A stretch of DNA of 64,000 nt from HGM13006 sp900757695 (GCA_959607825.1 CAUHNW010000001.1:186001-250000), one strand, 5' to 3'. Shown: positions 35,067-44,260, counted from the stretch's first letter. The notes: generated by a model from the sequence alone, not told the origin. Translations and numbers: made by a program.

Positions 35067-37175
35067 TTACAGGCTCATGGCCGCGACAAAGGCGGTATCG
35101 GTGCAGTTCTTGATATTTGCAGGGATCATGTTGTCACCGATGATATAGAACTCCGGCGCCAGGCTGCGGAATGCCTCCGCATCGACGGATTTCCGGCCGC
35201 CGGAAATGACCACAGCATCACAGTCAATGACCCGAGTCTCATGGGGCAGCGTGGAAATATCCACCTTGGGGGCGGGCTTTGCAAAGCCGGGCCCGTTCTT
35301 TTCGGTGCCGTCGTTGTGAATGGGCATCAGGGGCCGCTGCTGGGGGAAGCCCTCAGGACGGGCATTGGGCATGACACTGGGTACCTTGGGGCCAGCATTC
35401 TCCGGGTCCATCATCTCAAACATGACGTCCTGATGGGGCACGCCCAGGGTCACGTCCAGAGTCACCTGGGTGGGTATCACCGCCACGGTCTTGGCATGCT
35501 CGATAAAGTGGAAGTTGGGCTCGTTCTCAAAGTCCAGCTCCGTGGCCCGCTTGGCGTGCAGATCCTCAAAGAGCTTGGCCTGCTTCCGGGTCACCATGGT
35601 GGTATCGTGACCAGCCTTCGCCAGGTATAGGGCCGCTTCCTTGCCGGTGTCACCGCCGCCGATGACCAGGACTTTGTGGCCCAGCTCTGCTTCCCTGCCG
35701 AAGACGTCCTCCGCCAGCCAGACGCCCTGGGCGTCTGCACCGGACACGGGAATGCTCTGGGCGGTAGAGCCCATGGCTGCGATGATCACGTCATAGCCGG
35801 CGTCTTTCAGCAGTTCCGGCGTGGCTTCGGTGTTCAGCAGAACCTTGACTGGGGACTTTTCAATCTCCCGAACCAACCAATCCTTGTAGTCCTTCAGGTT
35901 CCACTTGAAGGACACATAGTCGGCAAACTTGAGCTGTCCGCCCAACTGGCCGGATTTCTCGTAAACGGTCACATCATGCCCACGCTCTGCCGCAAACAGC
36001 GCCGCCCGCAGGCCAGCCGGGCCGCCGCCCAAGATGGCGACCTTCTTTTTCTGTCCGGAACCCGGAATAATGGGCTGGGGCAGATGATGGTAGCCCGCGT
36101 AGGGGTTCACGGAGCAGAAGCTGCCATGGCAGCCGTTGCACAGCAGACAGGGCGTCAGGTCCTCCCCCTGTCCGGCCTTGATCTTATCGATGTAGTGCTC
36201 ATCGCAGATCAGCGCCCGGGAGACGGACACGCAGTCGGTCTTGCCCTCGGCGATAAATTTTTCGATGAGGTCCGGATCCCGGAAGCCGCCCACAGGGGAT
36301 ACGATAGCCTTGATGCCGCGCTTTTTGAAGGCCTCGGCGAACTGGAGGTTGTAGGGGTTCTCCTTGACCAGATTGTGGCTGTTCACATGGGTGAAGGAGC
36401 CGTCCCAGCCCCGGATCTGGAAGATGTCCACCAGGCCCTCGCACATCTGGCAGTAGTCTAGCCAGTCCTCTACGGTGTAACCGGGTGCCTCCTCCATGGC
36501 GGAGATCTGGGCCTCGATCAGGAAGTCCTGGCCGCAGGCCTCCTTGATGCGCCGGAAGATCTCCAGGGTCAGGGTGGCACGGTCAGCCATGGTGGGGCCG
36601 CCGTACTTGTCGGTGCGCTGGTTCAGCAGGGGGCTCAGGGAACAGGCCAGAATGCTGCCCCGGTAGGACATGTAGATGGTCACCATGTCAAAGCCCAGCT
36701 TCTGCAGTTCCACACAGGCGTGGACAAAGTCCTGGATCATGCCCTCGAGACGCTCGGCAGAGATACCGGGCTTGTCATAGAGGTTCATGGAGTAGTCCCC
36801 GGTCATGGGGATCTCATTCCAGTTGGGAGTATCGGAAATGTTCACGTTCTGGGGTTCAATAGCCATCAGAGACGCAGAGGCCAGGGAGCCCTGGGCGTGG
36901 ACCTTCTCAATGATTTCCCGGTACTGCTGCTGCACCTTGGGGTCGTCCATATGGCAAGGCGCCATCTTGCTGTAGTTGCCCTCACAGTCGGGGTAGGCGC
37001 CCACACCCATTGTGACGGTGGCAGCGCCGTTTCTGGCCAGATGCTCATAGAAGGGACCCGCCAGCTCCGGCTCCATGGCATCCGAGGAGACACATTTGGA
37101 GTTCAGGATTCGGTTTTTCAGGGTCACATTGCCGATCTTCACCGGTGAGAGCAAATGCTCGTATTTCATATTCAT
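35067..37175 (-). CDS. Old Yellow Enzyme / 2,4-dienoyl-CoA reductase-like flavoprotein OYE1
   Basis: 702 residues, the length of two-domain OYE reductases. Residues 1-360 form the FMN TIM barrel (LLSPVKIGNVTLKNRIL; LLNQRTDKYGGPTMADRATL). The Fe-S motif CLLCNGCHGSFCSVNP follows near residue 340, then KKKVAILGGGPAGLRAALFA (residues 375-394) for FAD and KVLVIGGGDTGKEAALYLA for NAD(P)H. Relatives (FadH, BaiCD/BaiH, BilR) reduce conjugated double bonds of fatty acyl-CoA, steroids or bile pigments. The active-site stretch reads IYMSYRGS where classical members have HxxHGY, so chemistry or substrate may differ. A Pro-rich insert lies near residues 605-655. Second gene after SBP5. Confidence 0.9.
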   Translation of the reverse strand: MNMKYEHLLSPVKIGNVTLKNRILNSKCVSSDAMEPELAGPFYEHLARNGAATVTMGVGAYPDCEGNYSKMAPCHMDDPKVQQQYREIIEKVHAQGSLASASLMAIEPQNVNISDTPNWNEIPMTGDYSMNLYDKPGISAERLEGMIQDFVHACVELQKLGFDMVTIYMSYRGSILACSLSPLLNQRTDKYGGPTMADRATLTLEIFRRIKEACGQDFLIEAQISAMEEAPGYTVEDWLDYCQMCEGLVDIFQIRGWDGSFTHVNSHNLVKENPYNLQFAEAFKKRGIKAIVSPVGGFRDPDLIEKFIAEGKTDCVSVSRALICDEHYIDKIKAGQGEDLTPCLLCNGCHGSFCSVNPYAGYHHLPQPIIPGSGQKKKVAILGGGPAGLRAALFAAERGHDVTVYEKSGQLGGQLKFADYVSFKWNLKDYKDWLVREIEKSPVKVLLNTEATPELLKDAGYDVIIAAMGSTAQSIPVSGADAQGVWLAEDVFGREAELGHKVLVIGGGDTGKEAALYLAKAGHDTTMVTRKQAKLFEDLHAKRATELDFENEPNFHFIEHAKTVAVIPTQVTLDVTLGVPHQDVMFEMMDPENAGPKVPSVMPNARPEGFPQQRPLMPIHNDGTEKNGPGFAKPAPKVDISTLPHETRVIDCDAVVISGGRKSVDAEAFRSLAPEFYIIGDNMIPANIKNCTDTAFVAAMSL

Positions 37176-37190
37176 ACCTCTTTCTCAAAC

Positions 37191-37212
37191 GCAGGACGGT
37201 CTCCCGTCCTGC
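37191..37212. repeat. Intercistronic hairpin between SBP5 and OYE1
   Basis: GCAGGACGG and CCGTCCTGC form a perfect 9-bp stem with a 4-nt loop and no T-run. It probably tunes relative expression of the two genes rather than ending transcription. Confidence 0.55.
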
Positions 37213-37224
37213 AAATTTGAATTC

Positions 37225-39024
37225 TTAGCCAATCGTGGCGTCATAGGCCTCCTGCTCCAGGGCGATGCAGTCCTCGATACCCATGGACTTCAGGTCCTCC
37301 ACGAAGGAATCCCACTGGGTTTCAAGATCCGCGTCACCGATGGCAAACTGAGCCACCATCTGGTTGGCATAGGTCAGGATGTCGGAAGCCTTGCGGCCCT
37401 CCTCCTCCTTCTGCTCAGTGGTCATGGTCACGTTGCTGGAGATGGCCATGGTACCATCCAGGTTGGAGGTCCAGACGTCCCAGGCCTCATTGACCAGATC
37501 GGAGTTCAAGTAACCGGTCCGGTAGCGAAGCATCAGGGAGGGCATGGTGCCGTAGGCGCAGCGGCAGCGCATATAGTTGGAAGCGTTCAGACCAAACTCG
37601 TTGTTCAGGATTGCATCAGTAAACTTGGGGGTTCCTTCGCCGTCCAGCTCAAAGTCCTGGCCCTCCAGGCCGAAGTTGTAGAGCAGGATACCGTCCTCAG
37701 AGAACCAGTAATCCAGCCAGGCCATGGCCAGCTCAGGCTCCGCACAGCCGGAGCTGATGGAAACGCAGGTAATGTCGTCCGCAGGGGCCAGGGTCATCTC
37801 GGTGATGTGCTGCTTGTCGCCCTTGTTCTGCACCGGGGAGGCCATGCAGGTCACGGGGACGGTGTAGTTGTCGATACCCTCGCCGGAGGTGGGCCACACG
37901 CCCATCTGGTCGGAGGTGATCTGACCGCTCAGGTAGCTGGAGAAGGGATCGTACTCCACAGAGATGAAGTCGGAATCCATCAGGCCCTCGTCATACCACT
38001 GGTTCAGCATCTTCAGGTAATCCCGGTAGCCGTCCTCGATCAGGGAGCACTTAACCACGCCGTCCTCCACATAGTAGGGCAGGCCCGCAGAGGCGCCGCC
38101 TGCGCCACCGGCATTGCCGCTGGCGGCAAAGGCTGCCACATTGTAGCCCTCGGTCAAAGTGGTGATGTTGCAGTTGTTGGTCATGTACATGGCGGTGGCA
38201 CAGCCGAACTTGTCCTTGAAGGCAGTCAGCACATCATGGAGCTCGTCATAGGTCTCCGGAACCTCCATGCCGACCTCTTCCAGCCAGTCCTTCCGAACCA
38301 CCAGGCCCTGGTTGTTGATGAAGCTGTCGTAGGTGCCCATGAACTGGAGCACCATGCCGTCCGTCAGGAAGTAGGGGGTCTCCGCATCGTTGGAGTGGAT
38401 CAGGTAATCGTAGTTCGGCGCGTAGTCACTCAGGTCCCCAGACAGGTCGATGATGATGTCGTCCGCCAGGGCCCCGGACAGGCCGGTAGCATAATAGCTG
38501 CCCAGATTCTTGAACATATCCGGGAAATCGCCGGAGGCGATGATGACATTGTACTGCTCGGAAGCGGTGAAGAAGTTCACCTCAGTGGTCTCCACGTGGA
38601 CGCCAGTGAGAGCCTCCAGCTCCTGCATGTATTCGAAGTCATTATAGTTCTCAATGCCGATGTTTGCAAGGTCGCCCATAAGGTTCACCGCAGAGGTCAG
38701 CATGGTCAGCTCCACAGGCTCCTCGGACAGAGGAAGGGAAACCTCGTTGGTGTAATTCAGCTCTGCGGAATCGCTCCCAGGCATATTGGCCCGGTGCTCT
38801 ACCGTGGGCTCTTCGACCACAGGCTCCTCTGCGCTGTCAGGCACTTCCGCGGCAGGAGCTTCATCCACAGCATCCTCCCCGGGGGCTTCATGTACCTCCT
38901 GGGCCTCAGATGCTTCCACAGGAGCACTCTGATCGGATACAGATGCGGTGTTGGAGCCGCATCCGGCGAGCATCAGGCACAGAGTCCCGAGGCACAGAAG
39001 CAGGGCAATCAAACGTTTTTGCAT
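37225..39024 (-). CDS. Substrate-binding lipoprotein SBP5
   Basis: 599 residues; ATG at 39024 with GGAGAAGAA upstream. The lipobox LAGC (Cys22) and a Val/Glu/Pro/Ala-rich acidic tether precede the core, which shows YNVIIASGDFPDMF and GLVVRKDWLEEVGMEVPET. It resembles SBP3 most closely (both have LNYTNEVSLPL or LDYSNEYSLPL before the core and INLMG or VNLMG soon after). It is the first gene of an operon with OYE1, which ties ligand capture directly to a double-bond reductase. Divergent from AraC4. Confidence 0.88.
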   Translation of the reverse strand: MQKRLIALLLCLGTLCLMLAGCGSNTASVSDQSAPVEASEAQEVHEAPGEDAVDEAPAAEVPDSAEEPVVEEPTVEHRANMPGSDSAELNYTNEVSLPLSEEPVELTMLTSAVNLMGDLANIGIENYNDFEYMQELEALTGVHVETTEVNFFTASEQYNVIIASGDFPDMFKNLGSYYATGLSGALADDIIIDLSGDLSDYAPNYDYLIHSNDAETPYFLTDGMVLQFMGTYDSFINNQGLVVRKDWLEEVGMEVPETYDELHDVLTAFKDKFGCATAMYMTNNCNITTLTEGYNVAAFAASGNAGGAGGASAGLPYYVEDGVVKCSLIEDGYRDYLKMLNQWYDEGLMDSDFISVEYDPFSSYLSGQITSDQMGVWPTSGEGIDNYTVPVTCMASPVQNKGDKQHITEMTLAPADDITCVSISSGCAEPELAMAWLDYWFSEDGILLYNFGLEGQDFELDGEGTPKFTDAILNNEFGLNASNYMRCRCAYGTMPSLMLRYRTGYLNSDLVNEAWDVWTSNLDGTMAISSNVTMTTEQKEEEGRKASDILTYANQMVAQFAIGDADLETQWDSFVEDLKSMGIEDCIALEQEAYDATIG

Positions 39025-39044
39025 GTTGTTCTTCTCCTTTGTAG

Positions 39045-39184
39045 GTATTTGCAGCGAAAACTGCTGCAAATACAGTGTACCAACGTCCCGGTATATTCGC
39101 AATATGTAAATATCTATGCTGTTTCTATCCTTTTTCATTGGTTTTGCATATTGCTTTTTTGCAAATTTATTTCTATAATTGCAA
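39045..39184. promoter_or_regulatory. SBP5/AraC4 divergent control region with TTTGCA elements
   Basis: A perfect inverted repeat GTATTTGCAGC/GCTGCAAATAC (39045-39073, 7-nt spacer) lies in the SBP5 leader. Further TTYGCA elements occur at 39096-39102, 39143-39149 and, as TTGCAA, at 39159-39164 and 39179-39184 (20 nt apart, close to the AraC4 start). This many copies suggests AraC4 binding and autoregulation; similar elements occur near AraC2. Confidence 0.5.
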
Positions 39185-39202
39185 ATGCAAGGAGGGAATC
39201 CC

Positions 39203-40471
39203 ATGCTTTATTTTAGTTCCATCCATCCCGAATGGGATTGCTTTGGCGCTTTTGCCGCCACGGAAAAGGGCCGCCGCACCGCAGAGTTGCTGGAGGCGGC
39301 AGCCACGAACCACCACCGGAATACCGGCACCTGTTTCGCGGAGCTGGAGCGGTTGGGCGTTATCCTGGGGAATGGCGGGTTTGCAGCGGCGCTGATCCAG
39401 CGGGACCCCTTTGGTCCTGTGGACACGACAGATCCAGATTGGGTACGCGGCCTTGTGGAGGCTGCTTCCGGGCTTCTTCCATTGCCATTGTGGTACTGCT
39501 TTTCAGTAAATGGGCGAATTTATATTCTCTGCTGCTATCCACGTCTGTCTGAAGACAGCCCCGGCACGTCTGCCGCATCCCGGACACTTCTGGAGAACTT
39601 TACTGCCCTCCAGACAGCACTGTCTTTACCAACCTTACGCATCATTCTCAGTGACCTGCAATATGGAGAGCCCGGCGTGTTCCGTTCCTTCAACAACTTG
39701 CATCACGCCATGGAATATTATGACTTCCGGGCGGAGTACCGCTCCCCCATCCAGCTGAACTCCGAGGAACAGCTCCACGGGGCCTTTATCGGGGATATGA
39801 GCTTTTACCGCCAGCTTTCTGTGGAGGTGGCGGAGCAACTTTCCCGGGGCGAGGTCCCCATCGAGGAGATCACTGGACAGGTCTGTGACACGATCCTTCA
39901 AAACAGCGTACCCTCCATGGAGTCTGTCCACCACCACATCCAGATCTTTATGCTGACCTTTACCGATTATCTGGGCCGGGCCGGCCTGGTGGACGCCTCC
40001 TATATGAGCCGCCGTCAAATCGTCTACCGATCCATGGGTTTTGAGCGGGAAAATGAGTTCCGCCAAATTATGCTGGAACTGTTGGAGGAGCTTCAGCAGC
40101 AAAACCAGATGCTCCGGAAGATTGGCCGCCAGAAGCGCATCCAGTCCATTCGGGAGTATGTAGAAGCCCACATCACTGACCCGGAGCTGTCCCCGGCCCA
40201 GATCTCGGACCGTTTCCAGGTCAGCACAGCCCAGATCTCCAAGCAGTTTCGCTACTACTATGGGGTCAGCCTCCACCGCTTTTTGCAGCAGACACGGCTA
40301 CAGCGGGCCGAGGCCCTGCTGCGGGACCACCCGGACTGGTCCATGCGGAAGATCGCGGAGGCAGCGGGATATACAGACCTGTCCACCATGTACCGGGCCT
40401 TCCGGGCCCTGGGGAACATGACCCCCGGGGCCCTCCGGGATTCCCTGCGGCTGGACGGTCTGTCCCAGTGA
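39203..40471 (+). CDS. AraC-family transcriptional regulator AraC4
   Basis: 422 residues from the ATG at 39203 with AAGGAGGG upstream. The C-terminus has REYVEAHITDPELSPAQISD and RFQVSTAQISKQFRYYYGVS, then HPDWSMRKIAEAAGYTDLSTMYRAFRALGNMTPGALR: the double AraC motif. The N-terminal region (MLYFSSIHPEWD; LGVILGNGGFAAAL) matches AraC2 and is soluble. It is divergent from the SBP5-OYE1 operon and is its probable activator. Its stop is 5 nt from that of the convergent beta-helix gene, with no terminator between them. Confidence 0.9.
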   Translation: MLYFSSIHPEWDCFGAFAATEKGRRTAELLEAAATNHHRNTGTCFAELERLGVILGNGGFAAALIQRDPFGPVDTTDPDWVRGLVEAASGLLPLPLWYCFSVNGRIYILCCYPRLSEDSPGTSAASRTLLENFTALQTALSLPTLRIILSDLQYGEPGVFRSFNNLHHAMEYYDFRAEYRSPIQLNSEEQLHGAFIGDMSFYRQLSVEVAEQLSRGEVPIEEITGQVCDTILQNSVPSMESVHHHIQIFMLTFTDYLGRAGLVDASYMSRRQIVYRSMGFERENEFRQIMLELLEELQQQNQMLRKIGRQKRIQSIREYVEAHITDPELSPAQISDRFQVSTAQISKQFRYYYGVSLHRFLQQTRLQRAEALLRDHPDWSMRKIAEAAGYTDLSTMYRAFRALGNMTPGALRDSLRLDGLSQ

Positions 40472-40475
40472 AATA

Positions 40476-43400
40476 CTATTTCACAAGGATCACAACATTC
40501 TCATAGGTTCCAGGCTCCAGAGAAGATACCCGAGTTCCAGTGGCCACATTGAAGCTGTCATCCACACCCACATAGATCTCCAGGGACATGCCCGGCTCCG
40601 AACTGAGGGTGAACCCCTGCTCCAGCGTCAGAGAGCCCAGATAACTGTCCCCGGTCACAGTCCAGCTGGAGCTGCCATCAAAGGACGCACAGTTACCCCA
40701 GTTGGCACTGGCACCGTAATAGTTTCCGTTTAAGGACGAGGTCTCCCCTGCGCCATTGGTGTAGCGGAGGCCTTCGACGTTCCAAAGGCCGTAGTCTCCA
40801 TCAGCAAAGTTGCCTGCAAAGCTGGAGCCGTGAAAATCCACAATCACGCCGTAGCTGCTGCCGGATCCTACAAATCCGCCCATGTCGCTGTTTCCCAGAT
40901 TGATGCCCCCCGAATCGCTGGAGGCTTTGTCGCCCTCATTCCAAATGATTCCGGTGAGGTTCTTGCAGTCGTTGAAGGTGACCTGGGCACAGCCCTTGCT
41001 CTCCGAAGCGATCAGGTAGTTGTAGTTACCGTCACCCTCGTAGCTGACGGTGCAGTCATTCAGAGTGAGGCCCAGCTGGGCATTCTGGAATTCAATGACC
41101 GCGGAGGTCTGGAGCCCCTCTGCGCCCACGCCGTTGTTGAGATAGGGTGCCTCGGAGTAGTCCGTACCTGCTGTGATGAGCTTACCGGTGTCCGCCACAG
41201 GATGTCCATACCGGTCCGAATCCAGCAGCGAGCAGCGCCAGGGCGTTCCATCGCTGTATTCTTCGCCGGAAAGCTCCGACAGCGTATTGTACAGGGTCTC
41301 TCGGGCTTTCCTGCTGACCTGGTAGGCGTCGCAGAGATCTCCCAGGGTGGTGCCCTTCACCCCCACCAGCAGGTTGGAGCAGGCCGGGCCGGGCATACCG
41401 GAATCACCAGTGGCTTCCGCCCAGGCTTTCGCTGCCTCCGTAGCAATGCCGTCCTCCAAATCTGTTACATAGTCGGCGTAGTTGGTGTTCACATCCGCCT
41501 TCGTTAGGGCAACGCTTGTCAAAGCGGAGTCCGCGCCGTTGGCCCGGGCCCGGAAGCCGATGATTCCCTTGACGCTGCCTCCGTTGATGTCAAACTCTCC
41601 TCCGGCGGAGCAGAGACCTGAATCCAGGTAAGAGGTGAAATTCGTATTGATGGCCTTAATGGTACCAGAGCCCTGTCCGATGACATAGGCTCCTGCCGAA
41701 CCGTTGCCGTAAGTGGTAAAATCACAGTCTACCGCCTCCAAAGTTCCCGCGCCAAAGTCATTGGCAAGGACCGAGGACTGGCCCAGATAGGAACCGGGCA
41801 TACCAGTTGTTCCAGTTACCTTTTCCAGATAGATATGGCCCCCATAGATGGCATCCGCCACATGGCTGTTCCAGCCCTGGCATTTGAAGGTGGTGTTGTA
41901 CACATAGACTGCCGCTGTGGGATAGGGTGCATTCCGGTTACCCACATAGGTGCCGCCGCCAATGGCGATGATGCCGTTTCCCGTGTCGCCGCAGGTCTCC
42001 ACATAGGAGGTCTGTCCCTCCAGGTCCCCCACCGTCAGCTGGCCGCCATTGGTGGCGTAGAGCCCCGCGTTCAGGCCGTAGTTCATATTCAGCTCATAGT
42101 TGTACTTGCTGTCTCCTGCCTCAAAAGTCTCCTGGGCCCAGTTGGCTGTGGAAGAGGACATCCCGTACAGGTAGTCTGTCTGGATACTGCCGTAGTCATC
42201 TGCCCAAAGCAGAGAGCGCTCCCGGTTGATGGAGGCCAGCACCGGGTCTGATACCGCGACTTTTCCGTCGGCGGCATAGGTGGCCCGACCTGTATTTCCG
42301 ATAACGATCCGGTTATAGGTCTGTCTATCGCGGCGGCCGGTGGCCTCAAGGGCACCGTTGGCAAAGGCCAGGTATTTGCCAGTGATCGAGCTGGCAGAGT
42401 CTTTACCATCGGACAATGTTCCAGGAGCATAGATCTCCGCGTTCTGATCCAGGGGCGCCGAAACGAAGTCTGACACGCCGTCGGTGTAGTAGAGAATGTC
42501 GATGGCGCCGTTCTGGTCGGTATCCCGGTAGGCCACATAGGTATAGGTCATGCCCGTGCTTACAATACCTGCCAGGGCTTCCCCTGTGGCTGCATCAATG
42601 GCCCGGCAGTCCGGATCCAGCTGAACCCGGGAGCCGTTGAGATAGTAGCCTGGCGAGTAGTCCAGGCCCAGTTGCACGGTGCCGTAGGCGCCTGCCGCGA
42701 TTTCTGCCTGGAAGGCTTCAGCTTCCGCTTCGTCGGTCAGGTTTCGGAAGGTGTATCGGAAGTCGTTCTCCTGAACCTCTTCCTTCAGAGACCGGGCGAT
42801 CTTGACGGGCTTCTCTGTGGACTGCGGCTTGTAGGCGTCTCCGGTAAAGACGATAGCCGAGCTGGTGATACTGTAATCCCCTGCCGAGATGGCCGCAATG
42901 TCCGCCAGGGTGATTGCATAGGCATTATCTCCCACCAGGTAGCTTCCGCCAGCCACCGCTGCCGCAGGGCTGTTTTCGATGTTGACCCAGACCGGAGTTC
43001 CGGTGGTTTGAATCTCCTGGCTGTTGCAGCTGGCCAGGGTCTGGCCGTCAATGACCACATTTGGATTGCCGCAGGAGATGTACTGAAGGCTGTTCAGATC
43101 ATAGAAGGCAAAGGCTGCAATGGTCTTCACCGTGTCAGGAAGATACAGGGCTTTGACGCTACTGGCGGCACTGAAGGCTGTGCTGGAAATAGCAGTCACC
43201 CTCCCGCCGCCCAGGTAGGCTGGCACAATGACGATTTCGCCGCCCTGGGCCTTATCCCAGCCGGTGATGGTTGAAGTCCGTGTATCCCCTTCCACCGTCA
43301 ACACAAAGGACCAGGGCCCTTCTTGGCAGCGGAAGGTCTCTGCCGCCGTGGCTGCGCCGCGAGAACCGCCAGGAATGCCTCCGGGCATCTCCATGGGCGG

Positions 43401-43490
43401 CATATCCTCCGCAAAGACCGGCCCGGTGCAGCTCAGGGCCAAAACCCCCGCCAGGCACAGGGCCAGGATGCGTCTGCTCCACTTTCTCAT
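40476..43490 (-). CDS. Large secreted beta-helix protein with LRR segment
   Basis: 1004 residues. The signal peptide (MRKWSRRILALCLAGVLALS) has both a VFA cleavage site and a possible lipobox Cys at residue 21, so secretion is sure but anchoring is not. After a Pro/Gly/Met stretch (EDMPPMEMPGGIPGGSRG), BspA-like repeats appear (VKALYLPDTVKTIAAFAFYD). From about residue 400 the protein is built of short strand-turn units such as TTFKCQGWNSHVADAIYGGH and FDINGGSVKGIIGFRAR, as in parallel beta-helix (pectate-lyase-like) folds. The two shorter beta-helix proteins at 50.5 and 54.3 kb share the GGDS/ADAxYGG style but lack a signal. Carbohydrate or matrix binding is possible; no catalytic site recognised. 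Its promoter carries the TTGAMC repeats. Confidence 0.75.
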   Translation of the reverse strand: MRKWSRRILALCLAGVLALSCTGPVFAEDMPPMEMPGGIPGGSRGAATAAETFRCQEGPWSFVLTVEGDTRTSTITGWDKAQGGEIVIVPAYLGGGRVTAISSTAFSAASSVKALYLPDTVKTIAAFAFYDLNSLQYISCGNPNVVIDGQTLASCNSQEIQTTGTPVWVNIENSPAAAVAGGSYLVGDNAYAITLADIAAISAGDYSITSSAIVFTGDAYKPQSTEKPVKIARSLKEEVQENDFRYTFRNLTDEAEAEAFQAEIAAGAYGTVQLGLDYSPGYYLNGSRVQLDPDCRAIDAATGEALAGIVSTGMTYTYVAYRDTDQNGAIDILYYTDGVSDFVSAPLDQNAEIYAPGTLSDGKDSASSITGKYLAFANGALEATGRRDRQTYNRIVIGNTGRATYAADGKVAVSDPVLASINRERSLLWADDYGSIQTDYLYGMSSSTANWAQETFEAGDSKYNYELNMNYGLNAGLYATNGGQLTVGDLEGQTSYVETCGDTGNGIIAIGGGTYVGNRNAPYPTAAVYVYNTTFKCQGWNSHVADAIYGGHIYLEKVTGTTGMPGSYLGQSSVLANDFGAGTLEAVDCDFTTYGNGSAGAYVIGQGSGTIKAINTNFTSYLDSGLCSAGGEFDINGGSVKGIIGFRARANGADSALTSVALTKADVNTNYADYVTDLEDGIATEAAKAWAEATGDSGMPGPACSNLLVGVKGTTLGDLCDAYQVSRKARETLYNTLSELSGEEYSDGTPWRCSLLDSDRYGHPVADTGKLITAGTDYSEAPYLNNGVGAEGLQTSAVIEFQNAQLGLTLNDCTVSYEGDGNYNYLIASESKGCAQVTFNDCKNLTGIIWNEGDKASSDSGGINLGNSDMGGFVGSGSSYGVIVDFHGSSFAGNFADGDYGLWNVEGLRYTNGAGETSSLNGNYYGASANWGNCASFDGSSSWTVTGDSYLGSLTLEQGFTLSSEPGMSLEIYVGVDDSFNVATGTRVSSLEPGTYENVVILVK

Positions 43491-43549
43491 AGATTGCTAC
43501 CTCCATTCTTTCGGACTGCAGTACCGACAGTACTGCTTCGGACAATACC

Positions 43550-43613
43550 ATTTTAATCCAGATACCTTTGCCGCACAAGGAACGGGATTTGACCTGCGTG
43601 CCTTTTTTTGATG
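43550..43613 (-). promoter_or_regulatory. Promoter of beta-helix 1 with TTGAMC direct repeats
   Basis: A -10 element TAAAAT (minus strand, 43550-43555) lies 33 nt from TTGACCTGCGTGCC (43589-43602), with TTGATG 19 nt later (43608-43613). This matches the MaoC1 and flavodoxin D promoters in sequence, period and spacing. A GCAGTAC/GTACTGC hairpin (43518-43536) lies in the leader. Confidence 0.58.
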
Positions 43614-43696
43614 CTGTCCCGGTTCAGAAATCGGCATCCACAGCAAAAGTTATCCCTCTAACGTCGTCTTCATATAGCGGTGACAAATATACGGCA

Positions 43697-43727
43697 AAAA
43701 CGCCTCCAGATTGGAGGCGTTTTTTTG
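43697..43727 (-). terminator. Terminator of the SBP6 operon
   Basis: CGCCTCCA and TGGAGGCG form a perfect 8-bp stem with a 3-nt loop, flanked by AAAAA and TTTTTTT. It lies 60 nt past the stop of the small beta protein and can act on both strands. Confidence 0.88.
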
Positions 43728-43786
43728 TGCCGCCGGCTGCCCAGGAAGCCCAGACAGCCGGCGAAACTTAGAAGGAAGATAGTAAG

Positions 43787-44248
43787 TTAGCTGAGTTTTT
43801 TGCCATAGACCAGGTTCGGGAAGCCCTTATTGCCACCCACGGAGATCATACCCTCGATATAGCCTTCGGCATCCACCCGGGCCCAGACTTCCCAGCGGCC
43901 GGGGCCGGCGGGGAAATCCACCTTGAAGAACTCATCGCCGGTGTAGTAGCCAAAGTTGATGGGACTGCCGTTGGCGTCACCGCTCAGGGTGCCGTCAGGG
44001 TTGGGGGTGAAGTGGAAGGTCATCTCGCCCTCAAAAGAGTTTTCTCCGGGCACGCCGTGGTCCTTCAGTTCCACCTGAGGTGCCGGAGGCGTGGGCGGAG
44101 GACCGCCAGCAGGTGCGCCTTCGGGGCCGCCGGGACCACCCATAGGCGGCATCTCCCCGGGAGGAGGACCGGGCTGGAAGTCAGGCCCGTGAACCAACTT
44201 CGCATCGGGAAGCCACATTTTGATGTAGTAAGTGCCGGAAATCGCCAT
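43787..44248 (-). CDS. Small beta-rich domain protein with Gly/Pro insert (copy 2)
   Basis: 153 residues, MAISGTYYIKMWLPDAKLVH. Same build as the protein at 34419-34874: a first strand pair, a Pro/Gly/Met insert at residues 18-55, then EGEMTFHFTPNPDGTLSGDA, FFKVDFPAGPGRWEVWARVD and a glycine-rich end. Here it has a good AAGGAGG and follows MaoC3 by 12 nt, as the last gene of the SBP6 operon, so this is probably the functional copy. MaoC2 carries a related domain fused to its N-terminus. A partner domain for the hotdog enzyme is a reasonable inference; ligand unknown. Confidence 0.75.
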   Translation of the reverse strand: MAISGTYYIKMWLPDAKLVHGPDFQPGPPPGEMPPMGGPGGPEGAPAGGPPPTPPAPQVELKDHGVPGENSFEGEMTFHFTPNPDGTLSGDANGSPINFGYYTGDEFFKVDFPAGPGRWEVWARVDAEGYIEGMISVGGNKGFPNLVYGKKLS

Positions 44249-44260
44249 GATAATTCCTCC

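Noticed and set aside
37075..39216. A 713-codon plus-strand frame
   Set aside because: Shadow of SBP5 and the OYE1 start; composition rich in Val/His/Gly with no motif or ribosome binding site.
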